Source: Oscillospiraceae bacterium
GTDB taxonomy: Bacteria > Bacillota > Clostridia > Oscillospirales > Ruminococcaceae
Direction: 5' to 3'
Length of the DNA stretch: 46,678 bases
NCBI GenBank assembly: GCA_016296165.1
Contig: JAEDJV010000004.1
Coordinates: 1 to 46,678 of the forward strand
Shown in pieces: positions 16,088 through 24,011 of this stretch; position 1 is the first letter of the stretch; every line of letters begins with the position of its first letter. A program made the translations under genes and the position numbers. Under the pieces are notes generated by a model that was not told the DNA's origin, searched no databases, and worked only from the letters and a program-made list of their open reading frames with translations.

Positions 16088-17116
16088 TCAACCATACGGT
16101 ACAAAACCCGTATCGTCATAGTCTTTTTCTTCTCCACGCGCCTTGTACCATTCAAGAGGCATGAGAACGTCTGTGTTTTTTCTGCGACTTATAGTTCCGG
16201 CATACTTGTCTTCGCCCGGTCTGAGCTTTCTTGCCGCCACTACAAATCGTGCGTCTTTATAATAATCTGTTGCGCAGGTGGAAAGCGTAAGCAGCTCATC
16301 GCCATACTTAACATCCACATCGTTTTCAAAAAGCGCTCTGCGTTTTATCTGATTAACATAATCATAGAATTCCTGCTCTGATCCAAAGTTTATATCACTT
16401 GTGTAGTAGAATTCACATTCGCCTTCCCCACCGTCAGCATAGTAATAACCAAATATCTTGTATGTTGAAACTTCATATCTGGAAGAAAGCTCTATAACAG
16501 GGTGGGAATCATAGAAAAATTCATCTTCCACATACTTTTTCAGATTCCCAAACATGCTTCCGTCACGCATCTCGTGACCGTAAATGATAAGATTTCCTGA
16601 ACGTTCTCTTGAATCAAGAACATTCCGGTAATCAAGATACAGGGTACCGGCTCTCGCCTCCTCGCCGCGAAGATTATGATTGAGGTAATAATCTCTCTCT
16701 GCCTCATCGCGTTTCTGCACGACAGGATAATCAACACCGCTGTCTTTGCAGTCCCCGTTTTTATCAGGAATCTGTATATATCCGACAACATCTTCGTTCA
16801 TATCAACAAGTGTCTGCATATAAGCAAGCATCTCATCTGAACCATATGAGTTGTCGTTTTCTGTCTGAATCAACTCTGATAACTTAGGTATTTCCTTTTG
16901 TATCTCACGATACATATGGTTGTTTTCATAATATTCATAGAAATAATCAAATATGAGAAAAGCGCAAACACCAAAAACCGTAACAGCTATAAGAAATACT
17001 GTCTTTCTTAGTATTTCTCTTATTGGATCGCCTTTCCACGGAAAAAGATTTTTCAAAACATCTATATAAGAAAAAGGTTTTCCCTGATCTTTTCTCTGAA
17101 CAGCTGATTTACTCAT
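16088..17116 (-). CDS. srtB: Class B sortase (second of two)
   Basis: A 342-residue sortase with one N-terminal membrane helix at about residues 40-60 after a cytoplasmic stretch. Catalytic residues: His in IIYGHEMRDGSMF, Cys in LLTLSTCATD, Arg in DARFVVAARKL. It resembles the downstream sortase only in the core motifs; the N-terminus and an acidic insert (DGGEGECEFYYTSD) differ, so the two probably have different substrates or successive roles. The C-terminus extends about 35 residues past the final conserved Arg strand. The ATG has GGGAGAG about ten bases upstream. Confidence 0.93.
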   Translation of the reverse strand: MSKSAVQRKDQGKPFSYIDVLKNLFPWKGDPIREILRKTVFLIAVTVFGVCAFLIFDYFYEYYENNHMYREIQKEIPKLSELIQTENDNSYGSDEMLAYMQTLVDMNEDVVGYIQIPDKNGDCKDSGVDYPVVQKRDEAERDYYLNHNLRGEEARAGTLYLDYRNVLDSRERSGNLIIYGHEMRDGSMFGNLKKYVEDEFFYDSHPVIELSSRYEVSTYKIFGYYYADGGEGECEFYYTSDINFGSEQEFYDYVNQIKRRALFENDVDVKYGDELLTLSTCATDYYKDARFVVAARKLRPGEDKYAGTISRRKNTDVLMPLEWYKARGEEKDYDDTGFVPYG

Positions 17117-17118
17117 CG

Positions 17119-17370
17119 TTAATGTTCTCTCCCGTAAGCAACTGCTCTATTGTCCAGTCCGTATAGTCGGATTTTATATATGTCACATCTGTAAAGACTA
17201 ATTTCGGAAAAATCTTCTGAAACAGTCCCGGATTTATTACTTAATGATAACAATTTTACCACTCGTGTAACTCTTTTGTCAAGTTTCTGTTTGACATCTT
17301 TATCAATATGACGAATGTTTTGATTTAATTCTGCAAAATAATATACGTTTTTCACTAAATTTTGTTTCAT
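17119..17370 (-). CDS. Doubtful small ORF between thiI and the sortases
   Basis: An 83-codon frame from ATG 17370 to a stop two bases ahead of the sortase ATG. It is hydrophilic, rich in Lys, Asn and Asp (RHIDKDVKQKLDKRV), with no signal, membrane span or family motif that I recognise. No ribosome binding site precedes the ATG; the upstream sequence is only A and T. Its last codons contain the ribosome binding site of the sortase gene. It may be a non-coding leader of the sortase operon. If real, it would be the first gene of that operon. Confidence 0.25.
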   Translation of the reverse strand: MKQNLVKNVYYFAELNQNIRHIDKDVKQKLDKRVTRVVKLLSLSNKSGTVSEDFSEISLYRCDIYKIRLYGLDNRAVAYGREH

Positions 17371-17407
17371 ATATATTTATAAATAATGAACTAATTATGA
17401 ACAGGAC

Positions 17408-18580
17408 TTATATTTTTATTATCTTTATTTCAGTATTTTCCACAGCTTTTTGTACCATTTTTGAAAAATCGAAACTATTCTGTGCTTTTTCTATTTCTTC
17501 AATTGTTGGTTTTGTCTTAGGATGCTTAGGTGTAAATACTGTGCAGCAATCTTCGTATGGCTGGATTGATATGTCAAAAGTATCTATCTTTCTTGAAATC
17601 TCAATTATCTCTGTTTTATCCATACCTATAAGCGGTCTGAAAACAGGCATCCTGCATACTGCATCCGTACATGCAATGGCTTTGAGCGTCTGGCTTGCAA
17701 CCTGTCCAACGCTTTCACCTGTTATAAGGGCAAGGCAGTCATCCCTGTCTGAAAGTTTCTGTGCAATTTCCATCATAAGCCTGCGCATTATAATTGTAAA
17801 GTACTCTTCAGGACAATTGTCACGTATAGCCTCCTGTATCTCTGTAAAAGGTACACAGAAGAAGGCAATATCTCCGCAGTATGAAGTAAGTTTCTCACAG
17901 AGCTGTTCAACCTTGAGGCGTGCACGTTCTGATGTGTACGGAGGACTTATAAAGTGAACTGCACTTATATGAATGCCGCGCTTTGCCATCATATAACCGG
18001 CTACCGGACTGTCTATACCACCTGAAACAAGCAGCATAGCCTTTCCGCTGCTTCCTACAGGAAGTCCGCCTGCGCCCTGTATCTTTACTGCATGTACATA
18101 CGCATTGGTGTCTCTGATCTCTACTGTTACAGTGACTTCAGGGTTCTTAACATCAACTGTCAGGTGCGGGAATTTTTCAAGTATTCTTCCGCCGAGTTCA
18201 CAGCATATCTCAGGAGATTTCATCGGGAAGCGCTTGTCTGCTCTTTTGGCTTCAACCTTAAAAGTATGTGCATATTCAAGTGTATCAGCAAGGTATTCAA
18301 AAGCTCCCCTGCATATATCCTCAAAATCTTTTTCAAATACACCAGCCTTGCATATGCATGCGATACCAAACACAGTCGAAAGTTTTTCCATAACTGTATC
18401 AGGATCAATACCTTCCTCAAGTGCGTCGATATATATAGTTGACTGCTGTCTTGTACAGTCGAATTTTCCTAATGGTGCAAGTCTTCTCTTAATATTTTTT
18501 ATGAGAAGGTTTTCAAAAGTATTCTTGTTCAGTCCCTTAAGAGCTATTTCGCCGTATTTTGCAAGGATAATTTCTTTCAT
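17408..18580 (-). CDS. thiI: tRNA 4-thiouridine synthase ThiI
   Basis: ThiI activates tRNA U8 with ATP and transfers sulfur to make 4-thiouridine; in some bacteria it also feeds thiamine thiazole synthesis. The 390-residue form without the C-terminal rhodanese domain is usual for Firmicutes. Visible parts are the N-terminal LAKYGEIALKGLNKNTFE, a THUMP domain to about residue 165, and the PP-loop LLVSGGIDSPVAGYMMAKRG near residues 182-201. Later come ALITGESVGQVASQTL and the conserved end CCTVFTPKHPKTKP. The ATG has AAGGAG nine bases upstream. It follows the cysteine desulfurase by 14 bases, the typical sulfur donor pairing. Confidence 0.96.
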   Translation of the reverse strand: MKEIILAKYGEIALKGLNKNTFENLLIKNIKRRLAPLGKFDCTRQQSTIYIDALEEGIDPDTVMEKLSTVFGIACICKAGVFEKDFEDICRGAFEYLADTLEYAHTFKVEAKRADKRFPMKSPEICCELGGRILEKFPHLTVDVKNPEVTVTVEIRDTNAYVHAVKIQGAGGLPVGSSGKAMLLVSGGIDSPVAGYMMAKRGIHISAVHFISPPYTSERARLKVEQLCEKLTSYCGDIAFFCVPFTEIQEAIRDNCPEEYFTIIMRRLMMEIAQKLSDRDDCLALITGESVGQVASQTLKAIACTDAVCRMPVFRPLIGMDKTEIIEISRKIDTFDISIQPYEDCCTVFTPKHPKTKPTIEEIEKAQNSFDFSKMVQKAVENTEIKIIKI

Positions 18581-18594
18581 GTAAACGTACTCCT

Positions 18595-19722
18595 TTATCT
18601 TTTCAGTCTCTTCTGAGCCTCAGCAAGTGCCGATATAAACTCATCAATCTGTTCAGTTGTATTTTCATGGGAAAAACTTATACGAAGTGCACTGTCCTCA
18701 AGCTCAGGACTTATACCGAATTCACCCAGAACACCACTCTTTGCTCCCTTCGAACATGCAGAACCGCTTGAAATGTATATTTCACGTTCTTCGAGGAAAT
18801 GAAGAATTATTTCCGAACGAAAACCAACGGCCGAGATGTTTACTATATAAGGAACAGAATTTTCAGGGGAATTTACAGATATACCGTCCATGTTTTCTGT
18901 TTTTTCGAGAAAATGACGTCTGAGCGTTTCCAGTTTTTCTGTTCTGTCTGCAAATGTGCCGGAGAGCATTTCCACGGCCTCGCCAAATCCCGCTATCAAA
19001 GGAACTGCCTCTGTGCCGCCTCTCATGTTATTTTCCTGTTTTCCGCCATGATTCTGTTTTAAAAGTCTGATACCTTTTTTCACATAGATAGCACCAACGC
19101 CCTTAGGGCCGTATATCTTGTGTGCACTCATGGATATGAGATCTGCCTTCAGTTCATTCGGCTTAACCGGTATCTTCATAAATGCCTGCACTGCATCACA
19201 GTGGGTTATTATTTCACTGTTCATGCGTTTTACTGTATTGAAAACTTTTTTTACAGGAAGGACAGCTCCGGTTTCGTTGTTGACAAGCATCATGCTTATC
19301 AGGAATGTGTTCCCGTCAACAGCTGCTATAAAGTCCTCCGGTGCAAACTCACCGTTTTCACGAGGCGATATTCTAATTACTTCAAAACCTTCTTCCTCAA
19401 GCCTGTTAAATGCTTCCTTCACAGAAGAATGTTCGACAGTCGTTGTTATAACACGTTTTTTCCGGCGTCCATAGGTTCCGGCAGCACCTCGTATTGCAAG
19501 ATTGCTGCTTTCAGTTGCCCCTGATGTAAAATATACAGTTTCCGGCGGAACCGCAAGTACTGAAGCGATATTTTTTCTTGCCCTGTCCATTATCTGCTGT
19601 GCCCTTATCCCGAGTGTATGGAGTGACGACGGATTTCCAAATGTATTTTCCATACAGTCACAGACAGCTTTAATAACGGATTCCGCAGGTTTTGTGGTAG
19701 CAGCATTATCAAAGTATATCAT
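18595..19722 (-). CDS. Cysteine desulfurase (NifS/IscS family)
   Basis: A PLP enzyme that releases sulfur from cysteine as a persulfide. The N-terminus MIYFDNAATTKP is diagnostic. PLP contacts are seen in TSGATESSNLAI, TTVEHSSV and HCDAVQA, and the lysine that forms the Schiff base is in SMSAHKIYGPKG. The persulfide cysteine is in ISSGSACSKGAKS, on the short loop of group II-like or NifZ-type enzymes found in Firmicutes. 375 residues, full length. It is followed directly by thiI, so it most likely serves tRNA thiolation (the gene called nifZ in B. subtilis has this role). Confidence 0.94.
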   Translation of the reverse strand: MIYFDNAATTKPAESVIKAVCDCMENTFGNPSSLHTLGIRAQQIMDRARKNIASVLAVPPETVYFTSGATESSNLAIRGAAGTYGRRKKRVITTTVEHSSVKEAFNRLEEEGFEVIRISPRENGEFAPEDFIAAVDGNTFLISMMLVNNETGAVLPVKKVFNTVKRMNSEIITHCDAVQAFMKIPVKPNELKADLISMSAHKIYGPKGVGAIYVKKGIRLLKQNHGGKQENNMRGGTEAVPLIAGFGEAVEMLSGTFADRTEKLETLRRHFLEKTENMDGISVNSPENSVPYIVNISAVGFRSEIILHFLEEREIYISSGSACSKGAKSGVLGEFGISPELEDSALRISFSHENTTEQIDEFISALAEAQKRLKR

Positions 19723-19771
19723 TAGTAAAAATATTCACCCTTTTTTGTCTTGTATTTTCACAGATATTTTT

Positions 19772-19780
19772 ATTATACCA
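19772..19780 (-). promoter_or_regulatory. Extended -10 promoter of the desulfurase-thiI pair
   Basis: Minus-strand TGGTATAAT at 19780-19772 is a full extended -10. The -35 region is poor. Transcription would start about 15 bases further, roughly 40 bases ahead of the desulfurase ATG. Confidence 0.45.
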
Positions 19781-19848
19781 TATTTTCATAAAAAATACTA
19801 TAAGATTTTGTTTGAAATTTTAAATAAAAATTTTTTTTCGAAAACCTC

Positions 19849-19877
19849 TTGACATTTTGACCCCTTCTGTTTATACT
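19849..19877 (+). promoter_or_regulatory. Consensus promoter of the GntR-ABC operon
   Basis: TTGACA (19849-19854), 17-base spacer, TATACT (19872-19877). The -10 lies inside the inverted repeat at 19867-19898. Confidence 0.85.
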
Positions 19878-19898
19878 GTATATATAACATATAAACAG
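19867..19898. promoter_or_regulatory. Operator-like inverted repeat over the -10
   Basis: CTGTTTATA (19867-19875) and TATAAACAG (19890-19898) are perfect inverted copies separated by 14 bases, covering the -10 and the likely start point. YtrA-type GntR regulators repress their own operon through inverted repeats in this position, so this is the expected binding site of the gene that follows. Confidence 0.7.
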
Positions 19899-19920
19899 TT
19901 AGACAGGAAGGGGGAGTAAA

Positions 19921-20292
19921 ATGAAAATATATCAGAATTCAAACGAACCTATTTACAAACAGATTGCGTCACAGCTAAGGGAACAGATTCTTCAGGGAAA
20001 GATCGCTGAAGGCGAATGCCTTCCTTCAATAAGAGCTCTCGCACAGGACCTGCGGATAAGTGTCATAACAACTATGAAGGCGTATGAAGAACTGGCCGCC
20101 GAGGGACTTGTGACAGCAGCAGCAGGAAAAGGTTACTTTGTTAATCCGCAGAACAACGAGCTTCTCAAAGAACAGCATCTCCGTATCCTTGAAACAAATC
20201 TTCTTGCCGCAATAGACGCTGCCCGGATAGCCGGTATAGGCAAGACAGAAGTTACTGATATTCTGTGTACGCTCTGGGACGCTGAACAGTAA
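19921..20292 (+). CDS. GntR-family transcriptional regulator, YtrA subfamily
   Basis: A 123-residue regulator. The N-terminal winged helix (about residues 1-75) shows PIYKQIASQLREQILQGKI, LPSIRALAQDLRISVITTMKAYEEL and the wing GLVTAAAGKGYFV, all typical of GntR proteins. Only about 45 residues follow, the short dimer helices of the YtrA subfamily rather than a ligand-binding domain. AGGAAGGGGGA precedes the ATG. It is the first gene of an operon with an ABC ATPase and permease, the usual YtrA arrangement, and probably represses it through the inverted repeat over its promoter. Confidence 0.92.
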   Translation: MKIYQNSNEPIYKQIASQLREQILQGKIAEGECLPSIRALAQDLRISVITTMKAYEELAAEGLVTAAAGKGYFVNPQNNELLKEQHLRILETNLLAAIDAARIAGIGKTEVTDILCTLWDAEQ

Positions 20293-20293
20293 T

Positions 20294-20328
20294 TATAGTG
20301 AACCAAAAATATTTTTTCGTTCACTATA
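20294..20328. repeat. Hairpin between gntR and the ABC genes, related to other hairpins in the window
   Basis: TATAGTGAAC (20294-20303) and GTTCACTATA (20319-20328) pair perfectly; the centre is A-run then T-run and can extend the stem. No strong T tract follows outside the stem, so it may be an attenuator, an RNA-stability element or a mobile palindrome. Its inner part is shared with 12272-12292, and its arms resemble the terminator at 8328. Confidence 0.5.
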
Positions 20329-20363
20329 TTAAAAATTAAAACACATATCATAAGGAGAAAAAC

Positions 20364-21242
20364 ATGAAAAACGTACTTTCGCTCAATAACCTTACAAAAA
20401 AATATGACAAATTCACCATGGGTGGCATAACTATTGATATACCATGCGGATTTTCAACAGCACTTATAGGTTCAAACGGTGCCGGAAAGACTACTTTACT
20501 CGAAACAATATGCGGTCTTTCAGGGAAATATGAAGGTCAGGCGACATTTTTTGAAAAATACACCAACCCTGATGACCCTTATGTACGCATGCAGACGGGT
20601 TATTGCTCAGCATCACTCTTTCCTGTATTCTGGGATATCAGAAAAACTGAATACATGATGTCGGCCGCCTTTAAAAATTTCAGCAGTAAAAAATTCCGTG
20701 AATTATGCAAATCCATGCAGATTGATATAAAGAAAAACCAGAAAATACTGGAGATGTCTGCCGGAACAAGCATGAAACTGATATTAGCTGCAACTTTGGC
20801 AAGGGATACGGATCTCCTCATTCTTGACGAACCGGCTTCAGCACTTGATCCACTCATGCGCGACCGTCTCTGTGGCATGTTCAGAAACTACCTTGCAGAA
20901 AAAGACGGAGAACGTTCAGTATTATTCTCCACACACAATATTGCCGACATGGAATATGTTACAGACTATGCCATTATAATGGCAAACGGAAAAATCATCG
21001 AACATGGTTTTACAGAAGAACTTAAGGAAAAATACTGCATGGTAAACGGTGATACCGTAAATGCTGAAAAGGCAAAACCATACATGCTTTCATTTACTAT
21101 TAACGATACTATATATGAAGGACTTGCTCCAAAAGAAAACTATGAAAAACTTCTGCTCTGTGACGCCGCAGTGGAAACACCGTCACTGCAGCAGATAAGT
21201 GTTGAACTTTTAAGAAATGCGGAAAATGAGGGAATGATATGA
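20364..21242 (+). CDS. ABC transporter ATP-binding protein
   Basis: A 292-residue ATPase. Walker A is GSNGAGKTTLL (about residues 38-48), the Q-loop region is QTGYCSASLFP, Walker B is LLILDEPASALDP and the switch histidine is in FSTHN. The signature motif is weak: MSAGTSMKL replaces the usual L-S-x-G form, as in other members of the YtrB-like group. A C-terminal extension of about 70 residues follows the ATPase core. AAGGAG precedes the ATG. The next gene, the permease, overlaps it by four bases. The substrate is unknown; envelope stress or peptide antibiotics are typical for YtrA-linked systems. Confidence 0.9.
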   Translation: MKNVLSLNNLTKKYDKFTMGGITIDIPCGFSTALIGSNGAGKTTLLETICGLSGKYEGQATFFEKYTNPDDPYVRMQTGYCSASLFPVFWDIRKTEYMMSAAFKNFSSKKFRELCKSMQIDIKKNQKILEMSAGTSMKLILAATLARDTDLLILDEPASALDPLMRDRLCGMFRNYLAEKDGERSVLFSTHNIADMEYVTDYAIIMANGKIIEHGFTEELKEKYCMVNGDTVNAEKAKPYMLSFTINDTIYEGLAPKENYEKLLLCDAAVETPSLQQISVELLRNAENEGMI

Positions 21243-22522
21243 AAGATATATTTACAGGATTAAAAATTTACACTAAACACTGCACTTCAAAACTTGCTGC
21301 CTTTGTTACAATAATCTCCTTTGTTTTCATCCCTGTATTTGGTATAAAAAAAGCAAATACAGCATATGACGACCTGATGGTTGCAGTCTGCTTGTTTTTA
21401 GTTCTGACTTTAGCAACTGTGACGGTTTCCGAATGTTCATTCGGGGCAAGAAAATTTTTCCGGACAAGTCCTGTTTCTGAAAGTATTCTTGTTTATGCAC
21501 CGCTTGTATTTCACAGTATAACTGTTTTAATGGTAGCAGTTGTTTTTTCTGCTTTCGAAATATTTTTTAAGCACGTTTCCCTTATTGAATATATAGAACT
21601 GATAAGTAATTTTCTGACTATAAGTTATCTTCTTTTAACATCCCGAATAGATAGTATCTACTCTAAACCTGCTTTATTTGCTTTTCTGTTCGGAGGGATA
21701 ACATTCATTGATGATATATGCGAAACATTTCTTTCCATAAAAAACCCGGCAATTTCTGTTGGTGTTGCTATAGCAGTTGTATTTTTAACCAATTATATAG
21801 TGTATAAATATTTAAGGAAAGTATATAATGACAGGTTGTACAATACAGTCCCTTATGCCGGCATCCGTAAAGAGAAACGCAGACCGGAAAAGCGCGAACC
21901 ACGTCACAGTAAGTTTTCAGATACAATCATTCTGTTTTCGTCCGGAAAAATGCCTGTCAGACTAACCGTCATTTTTTCAATACTATCACTTTTCGGACTT
22001 TTCGCAGGCAGTTTGCTGAACAGTAAACTACTTATAGTTTTAACATTAGCACTTACAGTAATAAATTCTCTGACAAGCAGCATCCTTATTTGCAATATCC
22101 CTGTATATAATGTGAATACACACGAAAATCCCGAAATTAAATTTGTCAGAACTGTTCCTTATGCAAAACAAAAATCTGTTGTTTTCTATTTATATATTAT
22201 GATTTTTAACATAGTAATCATATTTGCCGCACCTGTTTTACTGTATCTGTTTCAGATGATTTTTAATTTCAGCCCATACCCGGGAATATACGGCATATAT
22301 ATAGTTGTATATACCGCTGTTTCACTTTGTCCTTTATTATTAAGAGCAAATAAAAGCCTTAATATCTGTATTTGCACATATTTACTGTTTGCCGCCGCAG
22401 CACTTATTATGTACATTGTTTTCAGAGATATCTTCAACCTTATACCGATATATACCGCAGCAGCAATTATAATAAATGTTTTATCAGCCGCTGACTTTAC
22501 ATTAAGATACCGCAAAGCATAA
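21239..22522 (+). CDS. ABC transporter permease-like membrane protein
   Basis: A 427-residue protein with about ten to twelve hydrophobic helices in two groups, split by a basic cytoplasmic loop near residues 205-225 (RKEKRRPEKREPRHSKF). The start overlaps the ATPase stop (ATGA). The sequence is not close to a named permease family that I recognise, but layout and context fit the membrane partner of the ATPase. It carries the weakly conserved F-F-R-T-S-P-V-S motif seen in ABC-2-type exporters of Clostridia. It is followed by a strong terminator. Confidence 0.75.
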   Translation: MKDIFTGLKIYTKHCTSKLAAFVTIISFVFIPVFGIKKANTAYDDLMVAVCLFLVLTLATVTVSECSFGARKFFRTSPVSESILVYAPLVFHSITVLMVAVVFSAFEIFFKHVSLIEYIELISNFLTISYLLLTSRIDSIYSKPALFAFLFGGITFIDDICETFLSIKNPAISVGVAIAVVFLTNYIVYKYLRKVYNDRLYNTVPYAGIRKEKRRPEKREPRHSKFSDTIILFSSGKMPVRLTVIFSILSLFGLFAGSLLNSKLLIVLTLALTVINSLTSSILICNIPVYNVNTHENPEIKFVRTVPYAKQKSVVFYLYIMIFNIVIIFAAPVLLYLFQMIFNFSPYPGIYGIYIVVYTAVSLCPLLLRANKSLNICICTYLLFAAAALIMYIVFRDIFNLIPIYTAAAIIINVLSAADFTLRYRKA

Positions 22523-22528
22523 AAATAC

Positions 22529-22560
22529 AGCCGTACGTCAATTCCGTACGGCTATTTTTT
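22529..22560. terminator. Bidirectional terminator between the ABC operon and the ger operon
   Basis: AGCCGTACG (22529-22537) and CGTACGGCT (22545-22553), 7-base loop, T run on the plus strand and TATTTTT on the minus strand. It ends both the ABC operon and the convergent germination operon. Confidence 0.88.
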
Positions 22561-23024
22561 TATTCGGAGTTTATAACATCACATATATTTACCTTTTCGG
22601 CAGTCCCGTTACGCTCAGCGGTACTTATCATACCCTTGATCTTTTCCGGATCATTCCTGCTGATATAGTTTACCGGATCATCACACAGCACGACAAGACA
22701 CCCTGAAGAAACGTTTTCATTTACAAGACTTTCAAGCAGCGGCATTTTTTCTTCATCCCTGACAGAAACTATTTCCATGTGGCCGGTAAAAAAATCTTTT
22801 CCCTGCATTTTTTCCGCATCATTTACAGCTTCACGAAAAGTATTTCCGCGTCCGTTATAATACTTGCTGTCTTCAAACAGTTTCAGACAAATCTCATACT
22901 GTTCATCTTCATATTCGATACCGGCACTCTGGACAAATGCCCTGTCCCTGACCTCCAGTTTATTTCCGCACCCGCTTAAACTAAATACAAGCAAAGCTGC
23001 CGCTGCCAATATTTTTATCTTCAT
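22560..23024 (-). CDS. Short GerC-like germination lipoprotein (N-terminal domain only)
   Basis: The start is ATG 23024 (MKIKILAAAALL), eight bases after GGAG; the product has 154 residues. A signal peptide with lipobox LSGCG puts the lipidated cysteine near residue 19. The following N-K-L-E-V-R-D-R-A-F-V-Q-S-A-G-I-E-Y matches the GerC start, where the usual W-D-x-x-E-I is replaced. GerC proteins are normally near 350-400 residues; this one ends after the first domain. The stop is followed at once by the operon terminator, so it looks like a settled short form rather than a recent frameshift. It overlaps the GerB-like gene by four bases (ATGA). Confidence 0.75.
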   Translation of the reverse strand: MKIKILAAAALLVFSLSGCGNKLEVRDRAFVQSAGIEYEDEQYEICLKLFEDSKYYNGRGNTFREAVNDAEKMQGKDFFTGHMEIVSVRDEEKMPLLESLVNENVSSGCLVVLCDDPVNYISRNDPEKIKGMISTAERNGTAEKVNICDVINSE

Positions 23025-24007
23025 GTACAGCACTCCTTTCTGTCATTCCTTTTTCCTTTTAAAATCAGATAAATAACTACTGCTGATGTAAACGCAGCTG
23101 TAAATATAAAATCTGCTGTATATACGGCCTCTCCTCTCAGAACCAGTCCTCCTGCCGCCATAAATATCATAGAAACAATCTCAGCATGAGAAAAATATTT
23201 TTTCAGCCAGAAAGCTGACATAACAATTCCGACAGTAATAAAAATAACCGCTGTAAGCGCATAGGCTGAAATAAAAAGTGCGTCTGACCTCTGAACACCA
23301 AGCGGGCTGGAAAATGAACACAGTTCAAAAAACGGATAGTCCGCAAGTGCTGATACACGGCCTAAAACTGCTGCCCCAAGTAGTGTCACAACAGACACAA
23401 GCAAAAATTTTGAGGCAAAATAAATATACACACCTTTTTCCCTGTTTCTGTCTGTAAACAGGGACAGTATAATAACCGCCGGTAATTCCGTACTTTCTGA
23501 AAAATCAGTCAGAATATAATGATAAACCGGATTTTCATCATAGCTGCCGGATATATTTTCAGCCTTTATATCCCCTGATGATGTCAGTACAAGTATCGCC
23601 GTAAACAGTATAAATATTCCCGAAACAACAACTGCAGCCCTCCCGGCCGAACCTAAACCAAGTCTGCTGCAGTAGAGCACCGCTGCCGCAGTAAGCACCA
23701 CCGGAAAAATTTTTCCCGAAACCGCAAAGTTTTCGGCCGCTGTTATATCAAGTATTTTTCCAAATGCCGTCATCCCTGTATAAATGAAATATAGTGCAAA
23801 CAAAATTCCGCCTTTTCTGAATTTTTCAGTATCAGAAATATTTTTCCTGCAGAATCTGATAACCGGAACCGCTATGAAAAGCTGAATCAGGACAGAAACA
23901 GCAGTCCCTAAAATTCGTTGTACGGAATAATCCGCTGCAGAACTTATAAATGTAAATGCCCTGAACAGAAAAAGCACCGCCCAGAGCTGTCCAAAACTTA
24001 ATTTCAT
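23021..24007 (-). CDS. GerB-family spore germination permease
   Basis: A 328-residue integral membrane protein with about ten helices, beginning SFGQLWAVLFLFRAF, the typical opening of GerAB-type proteins of the APC superfamily. GerB subunits form the germinant-binding, transporter-like part of the Ger receptor in the spore inner membrane. The start lies four bases after the GerA-like stop and the end overlaps the GerC-like gene, giving the canonical A-B-C order. It is somewhat shorter than the usual 360-370 residues, and I cannot say which germinant it senses. Confidence 0.85.
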   Translation of the reverse strand: MKLSFGQLWAVLFLFRAFTFISSAADYSVQRILGTAVSVLIQLFIAVPVIRFCRKNISDTEKFRKGGILFALYFIYTGMTAFGKILDITAAENFAVSGKIFPVVLTAAAVLYCSRLGLGSAGRAAVVVSGIFILFTAILVLTSSGDIKAENISGSYDENPVYHYILTDFSESTELPAVIILSLFTDRNREKGVYIYFASKFLLVSVVTLLGAAVLGRVSALADYPFFELCSFSSPLGVQRSDALFISAYALTAVIFITVGIVMSAFWLKKYFSHAEIVSMIFMAAGGLVLRGEAVYTADFIFTAAFTSAVVIYLILKGKRNDRKECCT

Positions 24008-24011
24008 AGTA

